A DNA stretch of 6,258 bases, taken from Halobacteriovoraceae bacterium (lineage in GTDB: Bacteria > Bdellovibrionota > Bacteriovoracia > Bacteriovoracales > Bacteriovoracaceae). The notes below the pieces were generated by a model that did no database searches, was not told the DNA's origin, and saw only the letters and a program-made list of their open reading frames with translations. The position numbers and the translations under genes are program-made. The stretch covers positions 1 through 6,258 of the forward strand of contig JABJPQ010000497.1 of the NCBI GenBank assembly GCA_018663815.1, written 5' to 3'. This document shows, one piece after another, positions 1 to 5,469 of the stretch; the first letter of the stretch is position 1; every line of letters begins with the position of its first letter.

Positions 1-380
1 GAGGTTTTTTTCAGCCTGGTTAGTGTCAAAGGCACTTCTATTTGGAATGATGAAATTGGAAACCCAAGAATATAATGAGCTTGATAGTTTTTGTAGTTAA
101 AAGAACGAGGGAAGAGGATGGAGTTTTCAATACTATCGTCCTCTGCTGAATTATTTGAGAATTGAAAGCCATACCCAGCATTATAAAAACCTCCCATACC
201 AGAGCTTGGAAAGTAATCTAAGCCAAGGGCCGTTCCACTAACATCATAAGAATTAGTTACATTTTCTATGACATATTTATTCTCAAGGGGATTTCCAATT
301 TTTAACCTGAAAACTCCAGCGCTAACAGGTGGAGCTGATAGAATTGAGCAAAGAAATAAGCTTATAAAGAATGTCTTCAT
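1..380 (-). CDS. Exported protein, possible outer-membrane beta-barrel (partial, 3' end off window)
   Basis: Reading leftwards from the ATG at 380-378, an open frame of 126 codons runs off the window edge without a stop. Residues 1-21 are a clear Sec signal peptide: Lys2, a hydrophobic core FFISLFLCSIL, and a likely cut after V-S-A (A21/G22). Cys11 is not in a lipobox. The visible mature part is rich in Gly, Ser, Asn and aromatic residues in short alternating stretches, for example around residues 49-75 (GTALGLDYF, GGFYNAGYGF). This pattern suits an outer-membrane beta-barrel or another beta-rich envelope protein, but I recognise no family. No Shine-Dalgarno sequence is visible before the ATG; the upstream bases are A/T-rich and a TTGACA lies at 415-410. 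The signal peptide starting exactly at this Met supports the start. The gene is transcribed in the same direction as the cytochrome-like gene to its right but is separated from it by 130 bases and a hairpin. Confidence 0.72.
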   Translation of the reverse strand, partial: MKTFFISLFLCSILSAPPVSAGVFRLKIGNPLENKYVIENVTNSYDVSGTALGLDYFPSSGMGGFYNAGYGFQFSNNSAEDDSIENSILFPRSFNYKNYQAHYILGFPISSFQIEVPLTLTRLKKT

Positions 381-409
381 TGATAAATTTTCATTTATTT
401 ATTGTGAAC

Positions 410-415
410 TGTCAA
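410..415 (-). promoter_or_regulatory. Candidate -35 box (TTGACA) for the exported-protein gene
   Basis: A perfect TTGACA is read on the minus strand 30 bases before the ATG at 380. At a 17-base spacing the -10 position reads GAAAAT, a poor match, which would put the transcription start at about the start codon. A true -10 is therefore not established, and the TTGACA may be chance in A/T-rich DNA. Confidence 0.25.
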
Positions 416-446
416 AATGAGTGTGATAAAAAGATGATATATAAAT

Positions 447-474
447 CCCCAAGCCAATTCAAAGTGACTTGGGG
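447..474 (-). terminator. Hairpin, probable terminator of the cytochrome-like gene
   Basis: The inverted repeat CCCCAAG (447-453) and CTTGGGG (468-474) forms a 7-bp stem. It can be extended by two pairs past one mismatch (455-456 with 465-466), leaving an 8-base loop. It lies 36 bases beyond the stop codon of the minus-strand gene at 511. Read on the minus strand it is followed by an A/T-rich stretch and a short T-run about 12 bases later, so it is an imperfect intrinsic terminator. No other gene end is close. Confidence 0.5.
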
Positions 475-510
475 TATGCTAAACTTTGTTTAATAACTTA
501 AGTACTTAAA

Positions 511-897
511 TTACCAAGTAGGTCTTACCGGATAATCTGTTTCATCACCAGGTAGGGTTCCGTTAGCTAGTTCTTCTAAGTTCGAAAAGCGGTCTCCGTC
601 AGAATCCATAAGCTCAATGGCTTTCATTCCGGCCATGATAAGTTCTTTTGAATATTGAGTAGGATCTGGTGTTTGCCCAAGACTTTCGAAATGTGATCTT
701 AAATAATTTTCAAGATCTAACCCGTAATAATTCCTGTGCCACTTATTAATCGTATGACAAGTCATACAATCCATAATTTTAGTACCTGCAGCTTCAGGGT
801 ATTTCGTTACAAGAGCGTCAAAGATTCTTTCGTTTGGCATTGCAAATAAAGTTGAATTTAAACTTAAAACCATCATAGTTAAAATCAGTTTTTTCAT
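511..897 (-). CDS. Small exported monohaem cytochrome-like protein with a calcium-binding-type loop
   Basis: This is a 128-residue protein. The start at 897 is preferred over the upstream ATG at 969 because AAGAGGT sits 6 bases before it and a signal peptide follows at once (residues 1-19, MKKLILTMMVLSLNSTLFA, cut near A19/M20). The 24 residues upstream look untranslated. C44-M-T-C-H48 is a single CxxCH motif, the covalent attachment site for haem c in exported cytochromes. Met88, Met91 and Met97 are possible distal haem ligands. Residues 98-109 read D-S-D-G-D-R-F-S-N-L-E-E, the DxDxDxxSNxxE pattern of EF-hand or thrombospondin type 3 calcium loops; these often occur in secreted proteins, commonly as D-x-D-G-D-G. 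The chain ends soon after with a Pro/Asp-rich tail. The protein probably sits in the periplasm or on the surface as an electron carrier or haem-containing stalk, but its partners are unknown. A promoter-like pair and a terminator hairpin suggest a single-gene unit. Haem attachment and calcium binding are inferred from motifs. Confidence 0.8.
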   Translation of the reverse strand: MKKLILTMMVLSLNSTLFAMPNERIFDALVTKYPEAAGTKIMDCMTCHTINKWHRNYYGLDLENYLRSHFESLGQTPDPTQYSKELIMAGMKAIELMDSDGDRFSNLEELANGTLPGDETDYPVRPTW

Positions 898-903
898 GTT
901 GTT

Positions 904-910
904 ACCTCTT
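904..910 (-). promoter_or_regulatory. Ribosome binding site that fixes the cytochrome-like gene start
   Basis: AAGAGGT on the minus strand lies 6 bases before the ATG at 897. This is the best Shine-Dalgarno match in the leader, and none precedes the in-frame ATG at 969. It supports the 128-residue product over the 152-residue one. Confidence 0.75.
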
Positions 911-940
911 TTTGGGGTTTGATTGTGACCTAACACTAAA

Positions 941-969
941 TTTAAACCATAAAAGATGTAATGGATCAA
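941..969 (-). promoter_or_regulatory. Candidate sigma70-type promoter for the cytochrome-like gene
   Basis: On the minus strand, TTGATC (969-964) and TTTAAA (946-941) are separated by 17 bases. Each matches the sigma70 consensus at four of six positions. Transcription would start near 934, giving a leader of about 37 bases that contains the AAGAGGT ribosome binding site. It would also place the longer reading-frame start at 969 upstream of the transcript, which agrees with the chosen start. A/T-rich DNA gives many such matches. Confidence 0.4.
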
Positions 970-1102
970 CTAAACATTAGAAAATTTTTTATTAAACATG
1001 GTGTTAAAACAATACCTTGGGTCTACTTTTAGTTTATGGTTGGCCTTTGGAGAGGGTAAGTGAACACTGAATTGTATTGTTTATATAAGCGCTATTTATG
1101 CT

Positions 1103-1131
1103 ATGACGCAGAGAACTTTTTCGTGTATATA
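1103..1131 (+). promoter_or_regulatory. Candidate promoter for the serine protease gene
   Basis: ATGACG (1103-1108), a 17-base spacer and TATATA (1126-1131) give a four-of-six match at each box, with transcription starting near 1138 and a short leader to the ATG at 1160. A competing choice is an extended -10, TG-C-TATGAC (1099-1107), with TTGTTT at 1077-1082 and a 19-base spacer. The sequence alone does not decide between them. The rest of the 898-1159 gap holds only the divergent promoter candidates; I see no RNA gene or convincing small gene there. Confidence 0.3.
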
Positions 1132-1159
1132 TCTTGGGGTTTAGGAGTGATTTATACTT

Positions 1160-2071
1160 ATGAAATTAAATAATTTAAAAACAATAATTATATTACCCTA
1201 CTTTTTAATAGTTTTCATGGCCTGTAATAAAGAGGTTCAAAGTGATTTAAAAATAAGCTCAGGGGCAATAGTAGGTGGTGAAATTGTCAAACCTGGAGAT
1301 AATGTATCAAGATCCTCAGTGTCTATTTTTACTTCTAAGTTTGATGGTAGTAGCTCTTGCTCAGGAGTTCTCATTTCAGAAGATATCGTTTTAACGGCCG
1401 CTCATTGCTTTACACTAACGGAACTTTTTTGGGATCTATCAGGTATTGAAGTTGGTTTTGGTGTTGGTCATAATGATAAGGGATTAACTTTTAAACACAA
1501 AATATTAATCACAGATGTTATCTCTCGTTCTTTCCCAAAAGAATTTTTAATGCTTGAGTTTGGATATACTTTCTCGGACCTGATCCAATACCAAAAAGAT
1601 GAGAGTTTAGATTTTAGTCAATATGACATTGCACTTATAAAGTTAGCAAAGAAGGCACCTAAAGAATATAAACCTGTTTCAATTGTAGATCATAATTTCA
1701 AGCTTAACCCAAATGATAAATTAATAATCACTGGTAGTGGAAAAACATCACTCGGAGATAACTCAAGCGTTAACAGTATTCGGAAGACAAATGTTTATTT
1801 TGTAGACTATGAAAAAAACCAAATTAAGTTAAACTTTAAAGACGGAATCGGAGCATACGAGGGAGACTCTGGAGGTCCTGCTTTTTTAGAAGTCAATAAT
1901 GAGTTATTTTTAGTTGGGACTTGTTATGGGGGTGATGACCCTACAGAAAATGATCACTCGGATCGCGGGGCTTCTTATATGAATGTCTCTTTATTTCAAG
2001 ACTTTATTATCCAAACAGCTAAGAGATTCAAAGTTAGCGCTCCGGTTTTTAAAAACCCTAATAATAATTAA
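1160..2071 (+). CDS. S1-family (trypsin-fold) serine protease, probable lipoprotein
   Basis: This 303-residue protein starts at an ATG preceded by TAGGAG. Residues 1-21 form a hydrophobic export signal ending F-M-A-C22, a relaxed lipobox, so Cys22 is probably lipid-anchored. After a short propeptide comes I37-V-G-G-E, the classic S1 activation site, where cleavage frees Ile37. The catalytic triad is complete: His82 in L-T-A-A-H-C, Asp156 in Y-D-I-A-L-I-K-L, and Ser237 in G-D-S-G-G-P. Cys67 and Cys83 match the Cys42-Cys58 disulfide flanking the active-site His. Three things are unusual. His82 to Asp156 is 74 residues, against 45 in chymotrypsin, so there is an insertion around residues 120-153. 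The residue at the chymotrypsin-189 position appears to be Gly231, not the Asp of trypsin, so specificity for Lys/Arg is not expected. Cys191 of the usual second disulfide is Tyr233. An acidic stretch (GGDDPTEND) follows the substrate-groove strand. It probably acts at the cell envelope or outside, degrading proteins. Its substrate and activating protease are unknown. Confidence 0.9.
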   Translation: MKLNNLKTIIILPYFLIVFMACNKEVQSDLKISSGAIVGGEIVKPGDNVSRSSVSIFTSKFDGSSSCSGVLISEDIVLTAAHCFTLTELFWDLSGIEVGFGVGHNDKGLTFKHKILITDVISRSFPKEFLMLEFGYTFSDLIQYQKDESLDFSQYDIALIKLAKKAPKEYKPVSIVDHNFKLNPNDKLIITGSGKTSLGDNSSVNSIRKTNVYFVDYEKNQIKLNFKDGIGAYEGDSGGPAFLEVNNELFLVGTCYGGDDPTENDHSDRGASYMNVSLFQDFIIQTAKRFKVSAPVFKNPNNN

Positions 2072-2137
2072 AATAGTTTTCTTAAATTAATTTTTTAGGA
2101 ATTTATTGCGTATGCGAAAGGATAATTTATTATCACC

Positions 2138-3430
2138 TCATGATTCATCATACCTGGCTGGACAAGGCTTGCCAGTGACAGTCGGGTCATGGTTTGGGTC
2201 TGGAACTGTTGGATTTATGATAGTAAATATTGGTTTAGCTGGATCTTCACCTAATAAAAATTTTTTAGATACATATTCATTAAATTTTTTAAAATTCTCT
2301 ACTTGGGTATTGTATGAATCTTGATCAATTCCATGTGTTCCTGCGAGTTTGAACTCAGTATCCCAGGGTTCAATATATCTCATATTAAGATCAATTGCTA
2401 AATCAAAGATAGAGTCATAACCACAACCGCCAAAACGGCCAATTTGTTTAGAGTTAGCTCCGACCTGTCCGTAAACATCTCCTTTGAAGTTTTTAAAGCC
2501 GGCCATCAACTCTGAGTGTTCAAATTTTCCAAACATCCACCACATTGCTATTCCAACTCTTCCTTCGGATCGAGGGTCATTATATATTTCATCAACAGCT
2601 TTTAAAGGGATAATATGAGTGTCAATAACTTCATGTAGTTCAATCGCAATGGCTTTATTTTTAAATGCATCGGCAAAAATAAGCGAAGCTTCTTTCATGG
2701 CCTTAACCCAAGTTTCTTCATTAAGACCTTGATCTGTTAAGGGAGTCCAATCATGAACATCACGATCTTTGAAGTTACCATTAAAGTGTCCTTCTATTCC
2801 ATTGCCTGTTGTTTGGGGAACATATATGAGGGTAAGTCTATCATCTTTTCCATATTTTAAGGCCAAGGCTTCTGCAAATTCCTTTAATTCATCTAAATAA
2901 TCTTGATCCCAGCCTTTAGGCATGTTGGTACATGTATTGTCTCTAAATTTTATGGTCCATTTGTCAATATCTGTTCTTGCATCCATCCATAGTGGATATC
3001 CTGAAGAAGTTATGCTTCCACAGCCAGCGGAAATAGCAAGGCTGAATTTAAATTCTGGTTTGTTATGATTGTTTTTTTCAATTATAGCAAGTTGGTTATC
3101 TATTGAAGAAAAGTCAAAAACTTGGTCTGAAGTTTCAATTTTATTCCATGTGGTTCTGATTAATCCACCATTTGATTGAGCGTGGGTAACAATTGGGTTC
3201 TGTGTATCTGATCCACTTATCATTGAAGCGTATATCCCCGTTGCCTTTTCTATTTTTTCTTCATCATTATTTTCATTCCCAGCGTCACTATCGTCACCAC
3301 TAACGTCACCATTATCATTACCAATCACTGGTGCAGGGTTATTACTTTTAGCTGTGATGCTTTGTTCTTCACAAGAGATATAAATAAACAGAAGAGAAAA
3401 GCATAAACTGGTAATGATAGATCTTCTCAT
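2138..3430 (-). CDS. Probable lipoprotein with a TIM-barrel glycoside-hydrolase-like domain
   Basis: This is a 430-residue protein. Its ATG is preceded by AAGGA at good spacing. Residues 1-19 are a hydrophobic export signal ending Y-I-S-C20, a relaxed lipobox, so lipid anchoring at Cys20 is likely but not certain. Residues 30-62 are a low-complexity Asp/Asn/Glu/Gly linker of the kind that tethers secreted domains. From about residue 64 the pattern resembles the start of GH42/clan-A glycosidase barrels: G-G-L-I-R-T-T-W at 88-95, V-F-D-F-S-S-I-D at 104-111, F-S-L-A-I-S at 129-134, and Y-P-L-W-M at 145-149. Later strand-like pieces include L-T-L-I-Y-V-P (199-205) followed by G-N-G-I-E213-G-H, A-I-E264-L-H-E267, V-G-I-A-M-W-W (292-298), and M-R-Y-I-E354-P-W. 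Glu213, Glu264, Glu267 and Glu354 are candidate catalytic acids; I cannot assign them. Cys137, Cys167, Cys336 and Cys423 could form disulfides. A role in polysaccharide or glycan binding or cleavage at the cell surface is inferred from fold resemblance only. It could instead be a barrel without activity. The gene is convergent with the protease gene, 66 bases apart. Confidence 0.8.
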   Translation of the reverse strand: MRRSIITSLCFSLLFIYISCEEQSITAKSNNPAPVIGNDNGDVSGDDSDAGNENNDEEKIEKATGIYASMISGSDTQNPIVTHAQSNGGLIRTTWNKIETSDQVFDFSSIDNQLAIIEKNNHNKPEFKFSLAISAGCGSITSSGYPLWMDARTDIDKWTIKFRDNTCTNMPKGWDQDYLDELKEFAEALALKYGKDDRLTLIYVPQTTGNGIEGHFNGNFKDRDVHDWTPLTDQGLNEETWVKAMKEASLIFADAFKNKAIAIELHEVIDTHIIPLKAVDEIYNDPRSEGRVGIAMWWMFGKFEHSELMAGFKNFKGDVYGQVGANSKQIGRFGGCGYDSIFDLAIDLNMRYIEPWDTEFKLAGTHGIDQDSYNTQVENFKKFNEYVSKKFLLGEDPAKPIFTIINPTVPDPNHDPTVTGKPCPARYDES

Positions 3431-3468
3431 TTATGATTCCTTCAATGGGTTTAAAAACTTGAACTTAT

Positions 3469-3497
3469 ATTATAAATCATTTTAAGCGAATTATTGA
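3469..3497 (-). promoter_or_regulatory. Candidate promoter for the glycosidase-like lipoprotein gene
   Basis: A perfect TATAAT is read on the minus strand at 3474-3469. The 17-base spacing gives TCAATA (3497-3492) and an 18-base spacing gives TTCAAT, both weak -35 boxes. Transcription would start near 3462, about 31 bases before the ATG, with the AAGGA ribosome binding site in the leader. The exact -10 match at a fitting distance is the main support. Confidence 0.45.
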
Positions 3498-3638
3498 AAA
3501 TAGTAAGAAGTAATTTAAGCGCTTTTGTATTTTCATATGAGTACAAAGTTTAAGATAATGAATTTCTTAAGGACTTTGGATTGGAAATGCCAAAAATAGT
3601 ACCACTTATTTAAGTTAAGTATCTAAAAATGCGTAACA

Positions 3639-3668
3639 TTGTCTTCTCAATAATATTATTTGTATACT
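3639..3668 (+). promoter_or_regulatory. Candidate sigma70-type promoter of the reductase-GST-YceI-AlkD cluster
   Basis: TTGTCT (3639-3644), an 18-base spacer and TATACT (3663-3668) form a good sigma70-type match. Transcription would start near 3675, 25 bases before the first ATG, with GAGGA (3689-3693) as ribosome binding site. No comparable promoter is evident in the short gaps between the downstream genes, so this may drive them all. The rest of the 3431-3699 gap holds the divergent promoter and A/T-rich DNA with no gene I can support. Confidence 0.5.
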
Positions 3669-3686
3669 AACACGTAAGTGAACACG
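3669..3686 (+). repeat. Paired AACACG direct repeat over the predicted transcription start
   Basis: AACACG occurs at 3669-3674 and again at 3681-3686, 12 bases apart start to start, immediately after the -10 box. The position, across the expected transcription start, would suit a repressor site. No regulator gene is in the window, and a 6-base repeat could be chance. Confidence 0.25.
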
Positions 3687-3699
3687 ATGAGGATAAGAG

Positions 3700-4743
3700 A
3701 TGAATACAGCTAAAATACTTGAGAGTTTTGAACTAAGTCGATCGATAACCCTCAAAAATAGAATCATAATGGCGCCTTTAACCAGGTGTTTTGCTGACAA
3801 AGATCTTGCACCCACACAATTGATTTCAGATTACTATGCTCGTAGATCTGATACCGGATTAATTATTTCTGAAGCTACGATCGTTACTCCAAGTGGACAA
3901 GGTTATCCAAATACACCAGGAATTTACCATCAAAATCAAATTAATAAATGGAAAGAAGTAACTGGTAGTGTTCATAAAAATGGAGGCCAGATCTTTTGTC
4001 AGTTGTGGCACGTGGGCAGAGTATCTCATCCTACTTATTTAACAGGAAATAAACCTGTGGCACCAAGTTCTGTAGCACTCTCAGGTAAAGTCCCTAGGAC
4101 TGAATTTGAGTACGGTACACCAAGAGCATTAGAGAATGAAGAAGTTTACGATCTTATTAAAAAGTTTAAACAAGCTGCTTTAAATGCAATTGATGCAGGG
4201 TTTGATGGAGTTGAAATTCATGGTGCCAATGGGTATTTATTAAATCAATTCATTCATCAATATACCAACTTGCGTACAGATGAATTTGGTGGGAGTCTTA
4301 AGGGTAGAGCAAAGTTTACTTTAGACATCGTTGAACAGATAATTGAGGCAATTGGCGCTGATAGGGTTGGTATCAGATTCTCACCTGGTGCTTATATGAA
4401 TCAACAGCACACCGAGGGTGATGAAAAAACTTATGCCTATATTTTAGAAGAACTAAATAAGAAAAAAATAGCGTATGTTCATACAGGTATTTTTGATGAC
4501 ACCACTACCTTTGACTACCTAGGCGGAACTGCTACAAGTTTCTTAAGAAAGCACTTTAAAGGCAATCTTATTGCCAGTGGAAGTTATACGGCCGCTGCTG
4601 CAATTGAAGCTATTGCAAATGATAAATTTGATCTCATCGCTATAGGACGAGACATCATTGCGAATCCAGATTATGTAAAAAAAATAATCGATAATGAAAA
4701 GTTAACTGAATATAATCAATCTATGCTTAGTGAGCTTTATTAA
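3700..4743 (+). CDS. nemA: Old yellow enzyme family FMN-dependent ene-reductase (NemA-like)
   Basis: This 347-residue cytoplasmic flavoenzyme has no signal peptide. The family uses NAD(P)H through FMN to reduce electron-poor alkenes, such as N-ethylmaleimide and enones, and often nitro compounds. The order of motifs is typical: L-K-N-R-I-I-M-A-P-L-T28-R (18-29), Y-Y-A-R-R (45-49), Q-L-W-H-V-G-R (101-107, Gln101 on the flavin), the lid-side run S-G-K-V-P-R near 128-133, and V-E-I-H174-G-A-N177-G-Y179-L-L (171-181). His174 and Asn177 bind the substrate carbonyl or nitro group and Tyr179 is the proton-donor candidate. Then come F-G-G-S-L-K-G-R (196-203), I-R226-F-S-P, and the FMN-phosphate strands I-A-S-G-S-Y (291-296) and I-G-R-D-I-I-A-N-P-D (315-324). 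Unusual points are Cys30-Phe31 after the P-L-T-R motif and a short C-terminus: E. coli NemA (365 residues) ends in a longer Gly/Tyr-rich tail, whereas this ends N-Q-S-M-L-S-E-L-Y. The family call is secure; equivalence to E. coli NemA is less so. First gene of a tight plus-strand cluster. Confidence 0.9.
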   Translation: MNTAKILESFELSRSITLKNRIIMAPLTRCFADKDLAPTQLISDYYARRSDTGLIISEATIVTPSGQGYPNTPGIYHQNQINKWKEVTGSVHKNGGQIFCQLWHVGRVSHPTYLTGNKPVAPSSVALSGKVPRTEFEYGTPRALENEEVYDLIKKFKQAALNAIDAGFDGVEIHGANGYLLNQFIHQYTNLRTDEFGGSLKGRAKFTLDIVEQIIEAIGADRVGIRFSPGAYMNQQHTEGDEKTYAYILEELNKKKIAYVHTGIFDDTTTFDYLGGTATSFLRKHFKGNLIASGSYTAAAAIEAIANDKFDLIAIGRDIIANPDYVKKIIDNEKLTEYNQSMLSELY

Positions 4744-4748
4744 GGAGA
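4742..4748 (+). promoter_or_regulatory. Ribosome binding site that fixes the GST start
   Basis: AAGGAGA lies 5 bases before the ATG at 4754 and overlaps the TAA stop of the preceding reductase gene. It supports starting at 4754 and not at the upstream in-frame start at 4730, which would add eight residues encoded by the reductase gene's end. Coupled translation of the two genes is likely. Confidence 0.85.
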
Positions 4749-4753
4749 AATTT

Positions 4754-5410
4754 ATGAATGATAAAATTCAATTATATTCATTAGCAACACCTAATGGACA
4801 AAAAGTTTCAATTGCGTTGGAAGAGTTAGGTCTCGATTACGATGCCCATACAATTGATATTATGCAAGGGGATCAGTTTACAAATGATTTTTTAAAGGTA
4901 AATCCCAACTCGAAAATTCCAGCAATTGTTGATCCAACAGGTGCTGATGGGGATAGCTTACCCATTATGGAGTCAGGAGCTATTCTTCTTTATCTGGCAG
5001 AGAAAACAGGCAAGTTACTTTCAAAAAATACGAGGTTAAGGTCAGAAACTTTGCAGTGGTTATTTTTTCAGGTAGGAGGAGTTGGGCCTATGTTTGGTCA
5101 GTTTGGACATTTTTATCGATATGCAAAAGATAACTGTGATCATCCCTATCCTGTCGAGAGGTATGCTAAAGAAACAAAAAGACTTTTAACCGTTTTAGAT
5201 AAAAGACTTGAGGGAAAAAACTATTTAGTTGGAGAAGAATACTCAATCGCTGATATTTCAATATTTCCATGGGTCGGTTGCCTAGATCGATTTTATGAAG
5301 CGAGTGACATTTTAGAGCTTAGTACATTTAAAAATGTAAATGCTTGGTTCAAAAGGTGTAGTGAAAGGCCAGCTGCTATCAAAGGTGCTATGATTTGTGG
5401 ATTTGATTAA
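4754..5410 (+). CDS. yfcG: YfcG-like (nu-class) glutathione S-transferase / disulfide reductase
   Basis: This 218-residue protein is close to E. coli YfcG in layout and length. The N-terminal thioredoxin-fold domain begins I-Q-L-Y-S-L-A-T12-P-N14-G; Thr12 and Asn14 correspond to the Thr9 and Asn11 pair of YfcG that contacts glutathione. It continues with the S-K-I55-P56-A-I-V cis-proline loop and M-E73-S74-G-A-I-L-L-Y-L, the glutathione gamma-glutamyl site. The all-helical C-terminal domain has L-Q-W-L-F-F-Q-V-G-G-V-G-P-M-F-G-Q, a strong signature of the YfcG/YghU/Ure2-like group, and the S-I-A-D-I fold-stabilising box. Members of this group bind two glutathiones and reduce disulfides with no catalytic Cys; general transferase activity is weak. 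Neither domain lacks a key element here. It is cytoplasmic. It starts 10 bases after the reductase stop, so the pair is almost certainly co-transcribed and could act together on electrophile or oxidative stress. YghU-like is the main alternative, but the shorter N-terminus fits YfcG better. Confidence 0.88.
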   Translation: MNDKIQLYSLATPNGQKVSIALEELGLDYDAHTIDIMQGDQFTNDFLKVNPNSKIPAIVDPTGADGDSLPIMESGAILLYLAEKTGKLLSKNTRLRSETLQWLFFQVGGVGPMFGQFGHFYRYAKDNCDHPYPVERYAKETKRLLTVLDKRLEGKNYLVGEEYSIADISIFPWVGCLDRFYEASDILELSTFKNVNAWFKRCSERPAAIKGAMICGFD

Positions 5411-5416
5411 TTAGAC

Positions 5417-5437
5417 AGTTTAAAGCATAGTTTAAAG
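5417..5437 (+). repeat. Tandem AGTTTAAAG pair between GST and YceI genes
   Basis: AGTTTAAAG appears at 5417-5425 and 5429-5437. Because TTTAAA is its own complement, the two copies can pair as a 6-bp A/T-only stem with a GCATAG loop, followed by GAGTTTTT. This could be a weak transcript-attenuating hairpin or processing site that lowers expression of the last genes, or simply A/T-rich chance. Confidence 0.3.
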
Positions 5438-5457
5438 AGTTTTTAGTGAAAAAAATT

Positions 5458-5463
5458 AAGGAG
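5458..5463 (+). promoter_or_regulatory. Ribosome binding site that fixes the YceI start
   Basis: AAGGAG lies 6 bases before the ATG at 5470. The in-frame GTG at 5446 has no such site and would put eight Lys-rich residues before a complete signal peptide, so 5470 is preferred. Confidence 0.85.
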
Positions 5464-5469
5464 AAAATT

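Noticed and set aside
961..1063. Two overlapping small plus-strand frames (961-1032, 23 residues; 998-1063, 21 residues)
   Set aside because: Neither has a Shine-Dalgarno sequence, and the first overlaps the divergent promoter candidate. Such lengths are expected by chance.
1088..1093. AGCGCT palindrome, also present near 3517-3522, considered as a shared operator
   Set aside because: The two sites share only six to seven bases, lie at different distances from their genes and have no matching flanks.
2121..2134. Inverted repeat GATAAT/ATTATC between the convergent genes, considered as a shared terminator
   Set aside because: It is a 6-bp A/T-dominated stem with only a 2-base loop and no adjacent T-run, too weak to call. 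No other convincing terminator is visible in the 66-base gap.
2106..2324. 72-residue plus-strand open frame
   Set aside because: It lies almost wholly antisense to the 3' end of the glycosidase-like lipoprotein gene, has no ribosome binding site and resembles no protein I know.
3533..3540. TCATATGA palindrome flanked by TTTGTA and TACAAA, considered as a repressor site for the reductase cluster
   Set aside because: The flanking arms are not centred on the palindrome, and it lies about 100 bases upstream of the predicted -35 box.
3558..3599. 13-residue frame upstream of the reductase, considered as a leader peptide
   Set aside because: It lies upstream of the predicted promoter, has no ribosome binding site and shows no run of regulatory codons.
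3615..3815. 66-residue minus-strand open frame
   Set aside because: It is antisense to the start of the reductase gene and covers its promoter; no signal or family features.
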